Assembly: GCA_025558075.1 (NCBI GenBank)
Contig: JAHLKF010000001.1
Coordinates: 1,364,001 to 1,428,000, forward strand
From: Gaertneriomyces semiglobifer
Lineage: Eukaryota > Chytridiomycota > Chytridiomycetes > Spizellomycetales > Spizellomycetaceae
Direction of reading: 5' to 3'
DNA: 64,000 nucleotides
Under the pieces are notes generated by a model that was not told where the DNA came from, ran no database searches, and was given only the letters and a program-made list of their open reading frames with translations. Positions 10,772-21,532 of this stretch are shown piece after piece. Made by a program: the position numbers and the translations under genes. Within the stretch, counting starts at the first letter, position 1; the number at the start of each line of letters is the position of its first letter.

Positions 10772-11603
10772 ATGATGACTGTGACGACTGCGGACGTTGA
10801 TCTTCTTCGCGCCTTTGCAGAAGCGCCAGAAGAAGAGGGAGCTGGTTTGTGGAAGTCAGGTGTGTGTGTGTGCCGTATCATCATTGTTATTACTGTGTTA
10901 TCTGCCAATGTTCCTAACCTGTCTTTTGTTCGCCACGCAGAGTTTGAACAAGTGCTATCAAATATTGCCGACACTTGCATTCTTCAGTAAGTCTTCACTT
11001 ATCTGCCCAGATCGCCATGGGGCCTACCGACTTAAACGTGTTGGTCATCCAGTCACCCTTGGTCGATCGTGCGCAATCTTATCAAGTACCGAATACAGTC
11101 CAACGTCGCCAATGAATCAACAACAGATACCGATCATGGCGAAACATTACAAGACTATCTACTTCGAATCAACCGAGCGCTTGACGCGCTGGAAGAAGCA
11201 CCATTTACTATTCAACGACTGTGTGAGCTCGCCATAAGACCGAACGAACATCATAAGAGTGTGTGGAAATATATGCGGGCATTGGAAAAGGTTTTGCTTG
11301 TGACAACGATGGAAGATATCAAGCATATCCAGCTTATTGAACTGGAAGAGGCGACGCCAATGGAAATTGTGACCAAGCATAATCAACCGACCGAAACGGC
11401 GGAGCAGGCGGTGAGCACCGCGTCGAATGGAGCCGCTCTTTCTACAGGTATATGCCATGTACCAATTTACATGATTGTTCTAGGGTTAACGTTTTCTTCG
11501 ACCGCTGGTAGAACCAGTCTCTGCCCCACCGCCTACCCCTATCTGCTCAAACGGAACTTCGGAGCCGAAAGAACTAGACTCGTCACCAATGGATACAGAC
11601 TAA
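10772..11603 (+). CDS. Protein phosphatase 4 regulatory subunit 2 (PPP4R2-like)
   Basis: PPP4R2 proteins bind the PP4 catalytic subunit and, with R3, direct dephosphorylation of DNA-damage targets such as phospho-H2A. Four exons, 10772-10859, 10941-10986, 11053-11447 and 11512-11603, encode 206 residues. The match lies in EFEQVLSNIADTCILHHPW, IVRNLIKYRIQ and above all APFTIQRLCELAIRP followed by KYMRALEKVLLVTTTM-like sequence. Metazoan relatives have a long acidic tail; here the tail is short, Pro/Ser-rich and ends SSPMDTD. The third intron could use another acceptor, but the chosen one gives the only short in-frame end. Either ATG 10772 or 10775 may start it. It converges on XRCC4, with 51 bases between stops. 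Confidence 0.85.
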
Positions 11604-11654
11604 CCCGTAATGGCAATATCACTTATGTACATATTTACAATGAACGCACCCATG

Positions 11655-13029
11655 TCACAGATCTTCCAACAAGTCGTCTGCAGTCGCTTCAGCGACGCTC
11701 GTCGTCCGTGATCGTGATTTCCCGTGATTATTGCTGCGATTGCTGGAGATGGGAGGTGTACGTTGACGGCGCGTACGTTCCGGAGCTTGGACTTGAGTTT
11801 GCTCTTGAGGCGTGTTTGTTCCTGTCCGTCTGCAACCCAAGATGTTAGAGCCGTGATCGTCCGGGCAACGTCGTGCGACCTTACCTCCGTTTAACGGTCG
11901 GTTTTGTCTGTACCATCCCGAACTGTCCCAGCAACGACGGGGGCCCATCATCGCTTTCATCAGAATCAACAGGTGGACGTTTAAGCGAAGCATTCGGTGA
12001 TGCTCCCGCTGCGTTTGATCGTAAAGGACTTCGAGGCGGGCTGTCACTCCTGTCTGTTGCTTCCACCATCACGCTTGTTGCGCGCGACCCTTTGCTGGGC
12101 CTCGGTGTGGCTTCAGCTGCCCAATTATCTGTCTCACCTCCGATATCAACATCGATCGTTGACATTGCTCTTGCCGATGTCATCCTGGGCTGTTCCGAGC
12201 TCGTGCGCGCCTCAATTTCCTTCTTTCGCGCCTCTGTCAGCTCTTCCATCTCTCGCCTCACCGCCGTGATTTCATCTGCGAATTTCTTGTTCGCATCCAT
12301 AAGATCCCTAATCTTAGCCTTTTTCGTATTCAATACCAGTTTGAATTTTCTAAACTGCATCTTTTCTACTTCTTGCTTCTTAGTAACCCAGTGATTCTGC
12401 TCCTTCAACAGCTCTTCCTTTTGCTGCCGCAGATTGTCTACCTTATCCTTCAGTTGCTTGACATGGTCTGTTTCTGTTTCTTTGTGCGTGATCAGAACGT
12501 CGATCCAGTTCATCAAGGTGTGTTTGAAATGCAGCTCGGAAACGGACGTTAGAGTAATCTTCCCAAGGGAGAAACGAATCCCCTCGTTTGGGATCAAGTA
12601 CCACGAGAGCTCAGCCGTGAATTCGGTCATCCTGACATGGCATTCTGTTTGCTGCCCTTTTAAGTCAGGACGACCTGAAAGGGCTGCACGTGTGGTAGCA
12701 AAGTAATCCGATTCCTTCATTCCTTGCGGCAAAAGCCGGCGGAGATCGTCTACTCGCACTGTTGAGAACCAGCTTGCTTAGTTGAATGCTGTCGCACGTT
12801 AGGACGGGAACAGGTCGAGAGAAAGTTTCGTACCAGTTCTGTTCCACGCAGCTTCACCATCGCTGACATCTAGTTGCAAAGCTGTAGCGCTGCCTTTGGT
12901 GGTGGTATCGAATGACTTCCAGTCACATACAATGTAGATCCTTCTGTCCTCATCGTGCTGCTGGCTGTAAGCATCTTGGTGCTTTTGACTAAACCGATGA
13001 AAGGTTCGACCAGTGCTGGATGCAGTCAT
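11655..13029 (-). CDS. XRCC4: XRCC4-like non-homologous end-joining factor
   Basis: XRCC4 (yeast Lif1) scaffolds DNA ligase IV during double-strand break repair. Three exons, 13029-12834, 12776-11885 and 11829-11655, encode 420 residues. The N-terminal head domain includes LDVSDGEAAWNR, matching the LTDG-x-x-AW region. A long coiled coil follows (about residues 160-250), with KFKLVLNTKKAKIRDL, the stretch that binds ligase IV. The tail is Ser/Pro-rich and basic and ends ATADDLLEDL, resembling the conserved acidic C-terminal EDLFD-type motif. The last exon is needed to reach this motif, and a strong GTAAGG donor supports it; without splicing the frame would stop at VKRR. It is divergent from TIM10 (216 bases apart). 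Confidence 0.9.
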
Positions 13030-13245
13030 TTCTGAAAACAGCTTCGCTTGGTTCGCTTGCGCGTTGAAGCTCACCAAAAAGAAGTACAGCATCCTGACGG
13101 CAATAGTGCGTACACGACATATATAACCATCGCTAAGACCGGGCCGCACAATCTCGCTGAAGGCGGATAACTGTCTTCATCTCCCAAAGTCAAAAGCTAG
13201 ATCAACCCTTTAACCTTCGTCACCTAGGGGCAACCTACCGGCAAG

Positions 13246-13822
13246 ATGTCTTTCGGCATGTATGGGCAACAAGCGCAGGCGCAGAGTCAGATGAATATGA
13301 GCATGGCTGAACAAGAGCTGGTATGTAGTGGTTGAGCGAGCAGTCGTGGCATTTACCTTGGCACAATTGGTTGCCGGACGAACGTTTTCCGCCCGACACC
13401 TGACTCACACTTTATTCTACCTAGGAAATGGTAACTACCCTCTTCAACAACCTAGTGTCTGCCTGCCATCAGAAATGCATTCCTACAAATTATCACGATT
13501 CAGAGTTAAACAAAGGAGAGAGTGTATGTATTGATCGGTGAGTTGACGAGCCACAGCGCTTTGGTAGGATGACAAACGGCGCAATGCGATGGGCGACTAT
13601 GTCGGCACGACGGAAAGAAAGCTCACGAGGCGTGAATGGCTCGGCGGAACTTGAAAGGGGCAGGTGAAGAACAGCGGGAACACCCACGGTAGAGAAGGAA
13701 CGACATCTAAAAGGTCTCCTTTGCAATTCCACAGCTGTGTTTCCAAATACTTTGAAGTAAACGTGAAGATCGGACAGATGATGACCTCGCAAGCGAATGC
13801 AGCACAAGGAATGAAGTTGTAG
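13246..13822 (+). CDS. TIM10: Mitochondrial intermembrane space chaperone Tim10
   Basis: Small Tim chaperone that escorts hydrophobic carriers across the intermembrane space as a Tim9-Tim10 hexamer. Three exons, 13246-13320, 13425-13537 and 13735-13822, give 91 residues. Twin CX3C motifs are present as CHQKC and CIDRC, separated by the usual spacing, with LFNNLVSACHQKCIP, SELNKGESVCIDRC and KYFEVNVKIG between and after. The N-terminus is Met/Gln-rich, as in other Tim10 proteins. Confidence 0.95.
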
Positions 13823-14704
13823 CGGATTTGTACTAGCAACACTGAGCGTTTGTCACGGGCCGATACACTATGCATGAAAGCCTGGACCGGACGAGGAACG
13901 GAGGTCTTCGCGAGGAGGCATCTGTTGCCACATGCTTGCTCCTCCATAGTCTCATCGAATGGTCTTATGTTAGCATTTGCAGGGCACTGCATGCCGCAGA
14001 AATAGAGTTTAGAGAGCACTGGAATTGGCAATACGCAAGCACTGTCCACTGTACAGATAGAACACAAAGCCGCCAGATGGCGGGCCTCTGATACCACTAG
14101 ACTGTACAATGCCGTCCACCGGCCGCCGTTGTTCGCTGGCGCCCGCAGTTGGTTGTTTGCGTTCATTGCAGTGAGCGGAAAGCGCGTAACGGAGGTACAG
14201 CATATGGGGGACGCTTTTCATTAACTTTGTAGACTGGGGCCCTCGCATTGGCAGACGCAGACGCATACATGTTATGCATGACTTCCCTTCCTACTCGATC
14301 ATAACTGTTACTCATTCAAAAGCAGCGAAACTAAGTTGGTCCACTGTGCGAAGGTTGTTTTGGTGCGCCGCCGGAGGAGTCTTTATTTTTGGCGTTCGAC
14401 AACGCGAAAGCTTCCGTCTCATCAATCCGACGTCGAAACTCTTTTTTCAGGCGCTCAGTCGCATTAGAAACTTTTCTTCCATTCGGGGTCTCCCGTCGGG
14501 TGCTCGTGAAGACGTCTCTTTCTTGCTTCTTGAAGCGACAAGAATTGAGAACACGACGGACGAGGCGCAAGCACCTGTCGCATCTGCATCTCATACTTCA
14601 GCTACTTGGCAGCCGGTTTGACAACTGCATTGCCACTCTGGGACCCAAACCTCATTCCAGCACAAATTCGCTCGTGGACAAGCATCCTGCATCCGACATC
14701 CAAG
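13823..14704. other. Intergenic region, TIM10 to acyltransferase
   Basis: About 880 bases. Several frames of 60-190 codons cross it, but none shows a domain or a credible exon chain. It should hold the acyltransferase promoter and 5' UTR. Confidence 0.5.
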
Positions 14705-15889
14705 ATGGGCGCCGTCAAGGACAAAGTGCAATTCATCAGCCGAACATTCTTGTTCGTCTCCATCATGGACATCTGCGCTTTCGCCGTGAACCTCATTCAG
14801 TACCCCGGCCTGCTACTACGACTCATATCTCGAACGCTCTATAGACGATATATCATGTTCACGCAAGGACTCTTCGGATCCCTTTTGGTGCTATTGACCT
14901 ACGTCTTCAGTCCTATTGAGATTGTAGTCACTGGCGAGTGGAAGGCCCTGGACAATAAGAGCATGGCCGTGATTATGGCAAATCATCAGATTTATTCAGA
15001 CTGGTGGTGGCTTTGGATTCTGGCATGGCATCGCAATGCGCATGGGTGTGTCAAGATTATCTTGAAGCAGAGTTTGAAATATTTACCAGTTTTTGGTGAG
15101 TTCCGCATATGCACCACCTGTGTTAAACCTTGTACTTTGGCCTGACCTATCTATCTGTTCCGGTCAGGATGGGGAATGCAAATGTTTGAATTTATCTTCC
15201 TCGCGCGCAAATGGGCCAAGGATCGCGTGACAATGTCCAAGATCCTCCACCGCACTCTACGGGACAAACTTCCGATCTGGCTCGTTATTTTCCCTGAAGG
15301 AACAGTCATTACCGACGACACTAAATCGAAATCTCTCGCGTACGCAAAAAAGATGGATATTAGCGACAGGCCAAACCATGTCCTGATTCCAAAATCCACG
15401 GGACTCTTCTTTTGTTTGAAGAATCTGCAGCCTGATGCCAAGTATTTGTGGGATATTACAATCGGTTACGAAGGCTTAACGGCTGAGCAGACGCCATACG
15501 ATGTCTACAGTTTGAGTCGAGTGTTTTTCGAGAAAAAAGGACCGAAGCGCGTGCACATGCATCTGCAAAGTTTCCGTGTGGATGAACTGCCCGGATTCTC
15601 AGAGGCCGCCACGATGAACACTAGGAACGACGAGAAGATGGATATGACCGAGATCGAGGCGAGAAAGGATGAAGAGCGAACAGAGGAATTCACATTATGG
15701 TTGCGAAAGAGATTTTTGGAGAAAGATCAGTTGATGACAGACTTTTACAGAACTGGAGAACTACCGAATGATGGTGATGAAATGCTCATCATCCAAGCAA
15801 GACCACGACTTGCAGATTTAGTTGCATTGGGATTCACCCTTGGGGTGACCGCATGGTTCACCATCACCCTGTGGAACTGGCGGATATGA
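14705..15889 (+). CDS. Membrane glycerophospholipid acyltransferase (PlsC / AGPAT5-LCLAT type)
   Basis: Likely a 1-acyl-phosphatidate or lysocardiolipin-type acyltransferase of ER or mitochondria. Two exons, 14705-15095 and 15168-15889, encode 370 residues. The catalytic NHX4D motif is NHQIYSD near residue 92, followed by WWWLW; block III is FPEGT near residue 172, and block II is represented by WGMQMFEFIFLARKWAKDR. Two hydrophobic segments lie before the catalytic block, and another at the extreme C-terminus (LVALGFTLGVTAWFTITLW). This arrangement resembles yeast Cst26/Psi1 and the animal LCLAT1/AGPAT3-5 group. The start at 14705 is chosen because upstream in-frame sequence lacks similarity; an ATG at 14606 also exists. 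Substrate preference cannot be read from sequence. Confidence 0.9.
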
Positions 15890-16060
15890 TGCGTAATTCG
15901 ACGTGAATGACAAAGGAGCGTGCGGTTATGATAATCAGCCTTAGAAGTAGATAGTTCGTACTGTAGCGGTTTTTATGGTTCTTTTTTTCAAGCACCAAAC
16001 GTGAGATGGGAGGAACACGAAACATGTACAGGAAAGTGCGTAGAGTACGTTCAAGTGATC

Positions 16061-16751
16061 TTACAGAAGGTCGAAGTCATCGAGCTGAAAAAAGAGGTTG
16101 GCACCGGCGTAAACCGTGGTGATCGATAGGGAAATGGCATGGAAAGACGTGAACATACCTTGTCGTTATATTTCATGATCTTCCTCTTAATCTTCGAAGT
16201 ATCCACCCAAGTAACAAAGTCTTCCATATTTCTCGTCACCAAAAACGCTGGGTCGGTAACGGTCTCTGGGCCGACGCGGATATGGCCTTGCTCCACATAT
16301 ATCACAGCCTGCTTCACCGTCTCGGCCATCTTTAGCCTAACCATGACAACCGGTAATCGTCTTCGACAGAAAGATGAAACGGTGATTTTTGCGCACTGCG
16401 ACAGGCTCTTCTCTGCTGTTAGCACCCCCATTTTGTACAGTTTCTCAAGGAGTGCGTCAGTCATTCGTGTTCGGTAAGGGTCTCGCGGGTCCAGGAGGGA
16501 GAGTTTATTAGCTAGTCTTGTGATTTGTCCACACATTTTATTATATCTGTTTGCAAGAGAAGAAGGTCAATGGAGGACATACTCGACAACATCTCACAAA
16601 GCTTTTCACCCCACTTTATGTAGTCTTCTCTCTTTTGGACATGGTATCTGCGCATCACCTGCGTCTCCCGCAGTGACGAATCGGACTTCCATTGCAAAAA
16701 GTCGACCTTTTTTAAGAGCTTTTGCTCGTGGTACTTTAACTCTCTGACCAT
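16061..16751 (-). CDS. IMP3: U3 snoRNP protein Imp3
   Basis: Imp3 is an S4-domain protein of the SSU processome that helps U3 snoRNA pair with pre-rRNA. Exons 16751-16615, 16546-16159 and a tiny 16084-16061 encode 182 residues. It starts MVRELKYHEQKLLKKVDFL, with RREDY-like KREDYIK, the S4 RNA-binding region (FCRRRLPVVMVRLKMA, VIYVEQGHIRVGP), TDPAFLVTRNMEDFVTW and the end LDDFDLL. The last exon has only eight codons but restores the conserved DDFDL tail. The first donor is a weak GTGGGG; it is the only one that gives the conserved KYNK junction. Confidence 0.94.
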
Positions 16752-17061
16752 TGCTGTCCTATCTCTCTGGAGTCCTTAGGTTTCTGCTGTGTCCTTAGGA
16801 TACCGCTGTCGCCGTCTGTGCGTTCCCTGTACCGCTTCGTCTCGCCGTCACTGTTCCCTTATACAACTTTCGTACTCGTCTTGGACTGTGGAATCCGTGC
16901 TGCTTTGGGATTCGGGAAAATTAAAGTAGCGTAATGAATTATGAAAATTAAAAAAAAAAAATACGAGGAAATGCTGCGCGTGACATTGAACCGAAAATCT
17001 CCGCGCGACCGATGAACTTTTTGGCGAGGGATCTCCGCGGCATCAGCGCCAGCGCAGCGGG

Positions 17062-17069
17062 TATAAAAG
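17062..17069 (+). promoter_or_regulatory. TATA box of the SET-domain gene
   Basis: TATAAAAG in a GC-rich setting about 145 bases before the SET gene ATG (17214). The spacing suits a start near 17095 and a short 5' UTR. It lies in the 460-base divergent region between IMP3 and the SET gene, where no other gene is seen. Confidence 0.7.
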
Positions 17070-17213
17070 GAGGAGGACCCTGAAGATGCCCGTCGTCCTC
17101 ATTTTCAAGTTTCCATCCACTCAGCTTACGTCCGTTACAGCATCGCAAGACCTCTTGACCAGGTATCCAATAGCTGCCTGTATTTGAAGAGCGCCCTTTT
17201 TATTGACTGAACC

Positions 17214-17982
17214 ATGACTGAAACGTAAGTTCGAAAGGCACATTGCTGCATGCGTATGGGTACATGACCACCCAGGCAGCTGTTTTATACCCTCCCGGGC
17301 GTAATGGGTGGTTTGTGTGGTTTTGCTTTCCGCTTCGTCACGTTCTAGCCACTCTGTAAGCTGTATGCTAAGATGTCCGATTCCTCCGCAGGACGAAATA
17401 CCCTGAGCGCTGTGAAGTGGTCCGCAATGGATCCGAGGGCGAATTCAAATCCAAGCTCGTTGCAAAAGTACCCATCAAAGCCGGAGAAAGCGTAGCACCC
17501 ATTGAAGGTCACTACGATGCAGTAAAACGATGGTCATCCGTTCAGGTAAAGTAGGCCTTGTGCTTTTTATTGACTTCCACGAAGCCGCGAACTGACATCT
17601 CTCCAACAGATGGGAATTGATAGACACATAGAGCTGAATTCAGAACTTGTATACATGGTAAGTTTTTTCGCCCCAAGCATCACCTACGGAGGAAGCGAAA
17701 CACAGCCTAACATAACGCTTTGATCAGAACCACTCATGTGACCCGTCCGTACACATTGATACGGAGCGTATGGCGGTTATTGCGGAGCGGGATCTCCAAG
17801 CCGGGGATGAATTGACCTTTTTCTATCCCTCCACGGAATGGGACATGTCACAACCCTTCGACTGCTGGTGTGGGGCCAAAACGTGCGTCAAACGAGTTGC
17901 TGGCGCCAAGAACCTTTCCGCCGAACAGCTGAAAGGAAGATACGTCGCGAGACATATCCAGGAATTGAAGAGTCAACAGTAG
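17214..17982 (+). CDS. Small SET-domain protein, putative lysine methyltransferase
   Basis: Four exons, 17214-17224, 17392-17545, 17610-17657 and 17728-17982, encode 155 residues. Nearly the whole protein is a SET domain: SKLVAKVPIKAGE (start of the fold), NHSCDPSVHID (the SAM-binding NHSC core), LQAGDELTFFYPSTEWDM, and a post-SET-like cysteine cluster DCWCGAKTC. No pre-SET or targeting domain is present, so the histone or non-histone substrate is unknown. Such short stand-alone SET proteins occur in fungi, algae and bacteria. The first coding exon has only 11 bases. A TATA box upstream suggests regulated expression. Confidence 0.87.
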
Positions 17983-18162
17983 ATACTTGTGTACTGGACT
18001 GTTAGTGGACCGTCCGTTGTACTGATGCTAGACTTGAAACACTGAATAAACTTGGAAAAGCGACAACAACTCATGGAAACGTATATTCATAAAAGCTTCA
18101 GTAGATGATTCCGAGCTCACACGTCTCATTTTCTTCGCCAATCCGTCAGTAACGACATTACT

Positions 18163-19785
18163 TCACATCACAGCATCTACTTCGCTTCTCAGCCTTTTCA
18201 GCTCATCCATCAATAATATCGCGGTCGTTCCTCCCTGTGCTTTATTACTCAATGCGTTAAGTGACTACGAAAGCACATGGTTGAGTGACAAGAACAATAA
18301 CTGAACGACAAATAGTGAAATGTCGCTTACATCGATAGTATCCTTCAGCTTCTGACATCTCATAAAATCTGCTCTAGCGACGCTGGCAGACAGCTCCTTT
18401 TCCAGTTTGGGCACTGTGTCCTCCACGTAACGAGTAACTTCCGCAGACTGATTCACGGACCCTTCCCGACTTCGCGATGGCGGCGGTGGGGGTGCTCTAC
18501 TAACGCGCCTCGCTGGTGGCGGAGGAGGTGGCCTCTTTGACATGGAAGGACTGGCAGTAGCATTGGCTGCAGCGCTTGGTCCGTTGGGGTACGGTTCCCC
18601 AGTTGGGAATCGCCGTGGAGGAGGTAAATCTGTGCGAAACTTCCACCGCCCATTCGCATCGGTTTCATACGGGCCATCACTGCCGCGTCTGTCTATGCTT
18701 GAGATACTGTTTGATGAAAACGACGACTTCATCGCACTGCCATTGACGGTGCTGCCGCGGCTGATGGAGGTGGATGGGCGTCCGGGAGGTGCAGGGGGAG
18801 TAGATCGCGCAGGCAAACCGGTAGGTACGCTAGGAGGTTTGTCAAATGCGGCGCGGACACCAGGAAGGGGCGGAGGTGCGCCCCGGACTGTGCCAGACGG
18901 TGTAAGATTCCCTGTGCGGTTGGGGACGGGCGGCGCAGGTCGTGATGTAGCGTTTGATGATCGGTCGGGCACAGGTGGAGCTGGCCGGCTGGCTGGAGCA
19001 GGTGGTGTAAATCTAGGCATGTTGGGAGAGGTCGGCCCAGAGCCGCCACCGCGAGGAGGAGGTGGTGGAGGAGCATGCCTAACAGGAGCGGGAGGCGAGG
19101 TGCTCCTTACTGGCATGGGTGGCGGCCCATGTCTCGCAGGTGCCGGAGGAGGTGAAGTGCCCCGCGCGGGTGTGGGCGGCGCGGACCGAGGAGGGGCGGG
19201 TGGAGGAGCGACAGTCTTTGGTTTGGGGAAAACAGGAACAGGAGCTGCTGCTGCCGGTGCTGGAGAGGATCTGGGAGGAGTGAATCTTACGGCAGGTGCA
19301 GGTGCTGACTCTAAAATATGTGCATAAGTCAACGTATATATGAAAAGAGGTCTTGGCGCGAGGGTTACCGTTAGCGTTTCCTGAACCACTGCCGCCACCA
19401 CCCGGCTTCAAGCCAGTCGATTTCAGCTTCGGCATACCACCAGCAAACAATCCACCCAGCCCAGGAGGTCCCGCGGCAGCTGCTCCTAAGCCGCCTCCAC
19501 CACCACCACCAGGACGTGGCATCGGTGGTGATCGTGGGGCGCCTGGTCCCGATGGCTTCGCTACAAGTTATCACAATCTTAGTACATGAAAATTGCTTTA
19601 TCTGTAACCAATAGCAGCTTACCATCTACAGTAGGAGCACTCCGGTCATTCGTTTGAACCTTCTTTAACTTGGCGCCCTTCTGGATGGATTTTAACAGAG
19701 CATCTTTCCCTGCTACAGGAGGAGCCGAAGATGCTACGGGTGGAGGAGGCGGACCAGGAGGAGGTGGAGGTGGGGGCCCAGGCAT
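18163..19785 (-). CDS. VRP1: Verprolin / WIP-family actin regulator
   Basis: WIP proteins bind G-actin and WASP and promote Arp2/3-driven actin patches in endocytosis. Exons 19785-19623, 19560-19369, 19310-18331 and 18264-18163 encode 478 residues. It opens with a polyproline run, then a WH2 domain (KDALLKSIQKGAKLKKVQTN, about residues 26-45), Gly-rich and long Pro-rich stretches with many profilin/SH3-type sites, and a WASP-binding-like segment GRWKFRTDLPPPRRF near residue 325. The C-terminus is a predicted coiled coil (VEDTVPKLEKELSASV onward to MDELKRLRSEVDAV) that typical Vrp1 lacks. Base composition is biased by the Pro codons, producing long antisense frames with no meaning. Confidence 0.9.
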
Positions 19786-20202
19786 ACTTAAAGATTAAAC
19801 GCACAGCGAATGTGATAAATCTGTATAAACCAGAGGTGATGAGCGAACGGCCTCCCCTTTGAAGTATGATCAACATCTCACTGACCAACTCGGCGCGTAG
19901 ACCGAACCGAACACAACCCAACTCAAACAACGAGGAACACCACTATATAGGTATTCCGGCTTCTGTCCGTTATCTTCTTAACCCTCCCTTCGCTTTGCAG
20001 CTTGCGGAATAACCCTGCTGTGTGCAAAGTTGTTGTTGCCTGTGTGTGAGTTCAAAGGGCGTCATTTACAACGCGACGTGTGGCACAGGTCTTGGCTTTT
20101 CCAAGGGAACATTTACATTTTTTGAGACGGAAACCCACATTATCAGCACATGATCATATACAGGTGAATATTGGAAGATACATCATCTTGACATGCGCTC
20201 TA
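19786..20202. other. Intergenic region, VRP1 start to LEA1 end
   Basis: About 420 bases upstream of VRP1, containing its promoter and the LEA1 3' region. No gene or RNA is visible. Confidence 0.55.
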
Positions 20203-21171
20203 TCATTCATCTTCTTCAACCTCCATCGCATCCCCATTTGCTGGTTTGCTCGATTCGCTCCCCGGAATATGCCCTGCCTCTAATTGCTTCTGCAGCCTTA
20301 CGGTCTCATCCAACGTTTTCGCATTTTTGATGGCCTCCCTAATCTTTGCGGCTTCCTCCGGTGTTGGCCCTTGGTATGCCTTTGCCGGTTTCTTTGATGG
20401 CTCTCCAGGTTCAAACGTCTTTGCGGTTGACCTTTGTGATGATAAAGACGTTGCCAACTTTTGTCCCTCAGCTCCAGAAAAGAGCTTCTTCGCCTCAACC
20501 CGTTCCTAAAGTCCCAATGAGTTGTCGGCTTGTATTAGCAAACGAGGTTCGCAACCCACCTTTTCACGAACTCTCCGAAAGTCTAGTATTCTTACGGTTG
20601 GACACCGGTATATGACATACAGCCTATAGTACTTTCGCGTCGCTACTGGGTTGTCCATCAAACTCAACCGTTCGAGGTACTTTAATTGCGCCAAAGGATC
20701 GATGTCGCCTAGTTCCTCGATCTGGTTATTCGTCAACACCATAGTATGAAGATTCGGCACGTATTTCGCAATCTCGGTATCGATGCGTGTGATACGGTTG
20801 TTCCCAGCCATTATCACCTTGAGGCGTGTCATGTAAGGGAAATTGTCTAGTCGTCGCAGATCATTATCTGTGAGATCCAGCACATCATTTGAATCCTGAT
20901 GAAGTTCGCAGCGGGAGGAAAGCCGGCTTTCCGTTAGTCCCAGAGATACAACTGCATGAAGTACGTCCAATACGCACTTTTGTGATTGCAAGATTCTCGA
21001 GTAATGGTATCTTTAAACCTGGAAGGGCATATCAACAGGTGCTCGACCAGACATATCCAACGTAAAACACGGGAGAGCATCCACCCTACCTCGAAGATCC
21101 AAAGTTCTGTCCCCTAAGGGGTTGAGCGTCGATGGTGCCGCCGTCAGCACATCGTAGTTTAACTTAACCAT
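20203..21171 (-). CDS. LEA1: U2 snRNP A' protein (Lea1)
   Basis: U2A' pairs with U2B'' on stem-loop IV of U2 snRNA, which recognises the branch point. Exons 21171-21090, 21018-20978, 20895-20560 and 20505-20203 encode 253 residues. It begins MVKLNYDVLTAAPSTLNPLG and DRTLDLRG, followed by leucine-rich repeats (DVLDLTDNDLRRLDNFP, LKVIMAGNNRITRI, LHTMVLTNNQIEEL, LKYLERLSLMDNPV) and the cap YRLYVIYRCPTVRILDFRRV. The C-terminal exon is charged, with ERVEAKKLF and an acidic end. The leucine-rich repeat order matches the family exactly. It is divergent from the DDX42-like helicase gene, with about 360 bases between the starts. Confidence 0.95.
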
Positions 21172-21532
21172 TCGTAATAGATGTATCTCAAGTGATGTCT
21201 CAGTCCAAGTTGTATGCACAGACAAAATCCCAAAGCGGAGGCCTTTTTACACAGTCTTCCCGTTCACTTTCTTTTCCGCAAGACTCTCCTCACCCGGACT
21301 TTGTCTCTGTGCGTATTGTTCCAGCGTTCGCAGTTATTAGATCGTTCAAGGATTTCAATGTGTTGGAATTTGGGGGAAAATGCAGCAGCAACTGAAGAAT
21401 GTCACGTGTTCTACTAATTGGCGGGGATTCTTGAACAGGCATCTCAGAAATTGTTGAGCGAACAGCGATATACAGCGAAGTGGGTATCGGCAGTTAGCCG
21501 GTAGCAGGTCGGGAGGTGGGGCAAGAGTGGAA

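Noticed and set aside
13597..14166. 189-codon minus-strand frame overlapping TIM10 exon 3
   Set aside because: Overlaps conserved TIM10 coding sequence antisense and has no recognisable motif.
18542..19327. 261-codon Gly-rich frame on the plus strand
   Set aside because: Antisense of the verprolin polyproline region; no independent domain.
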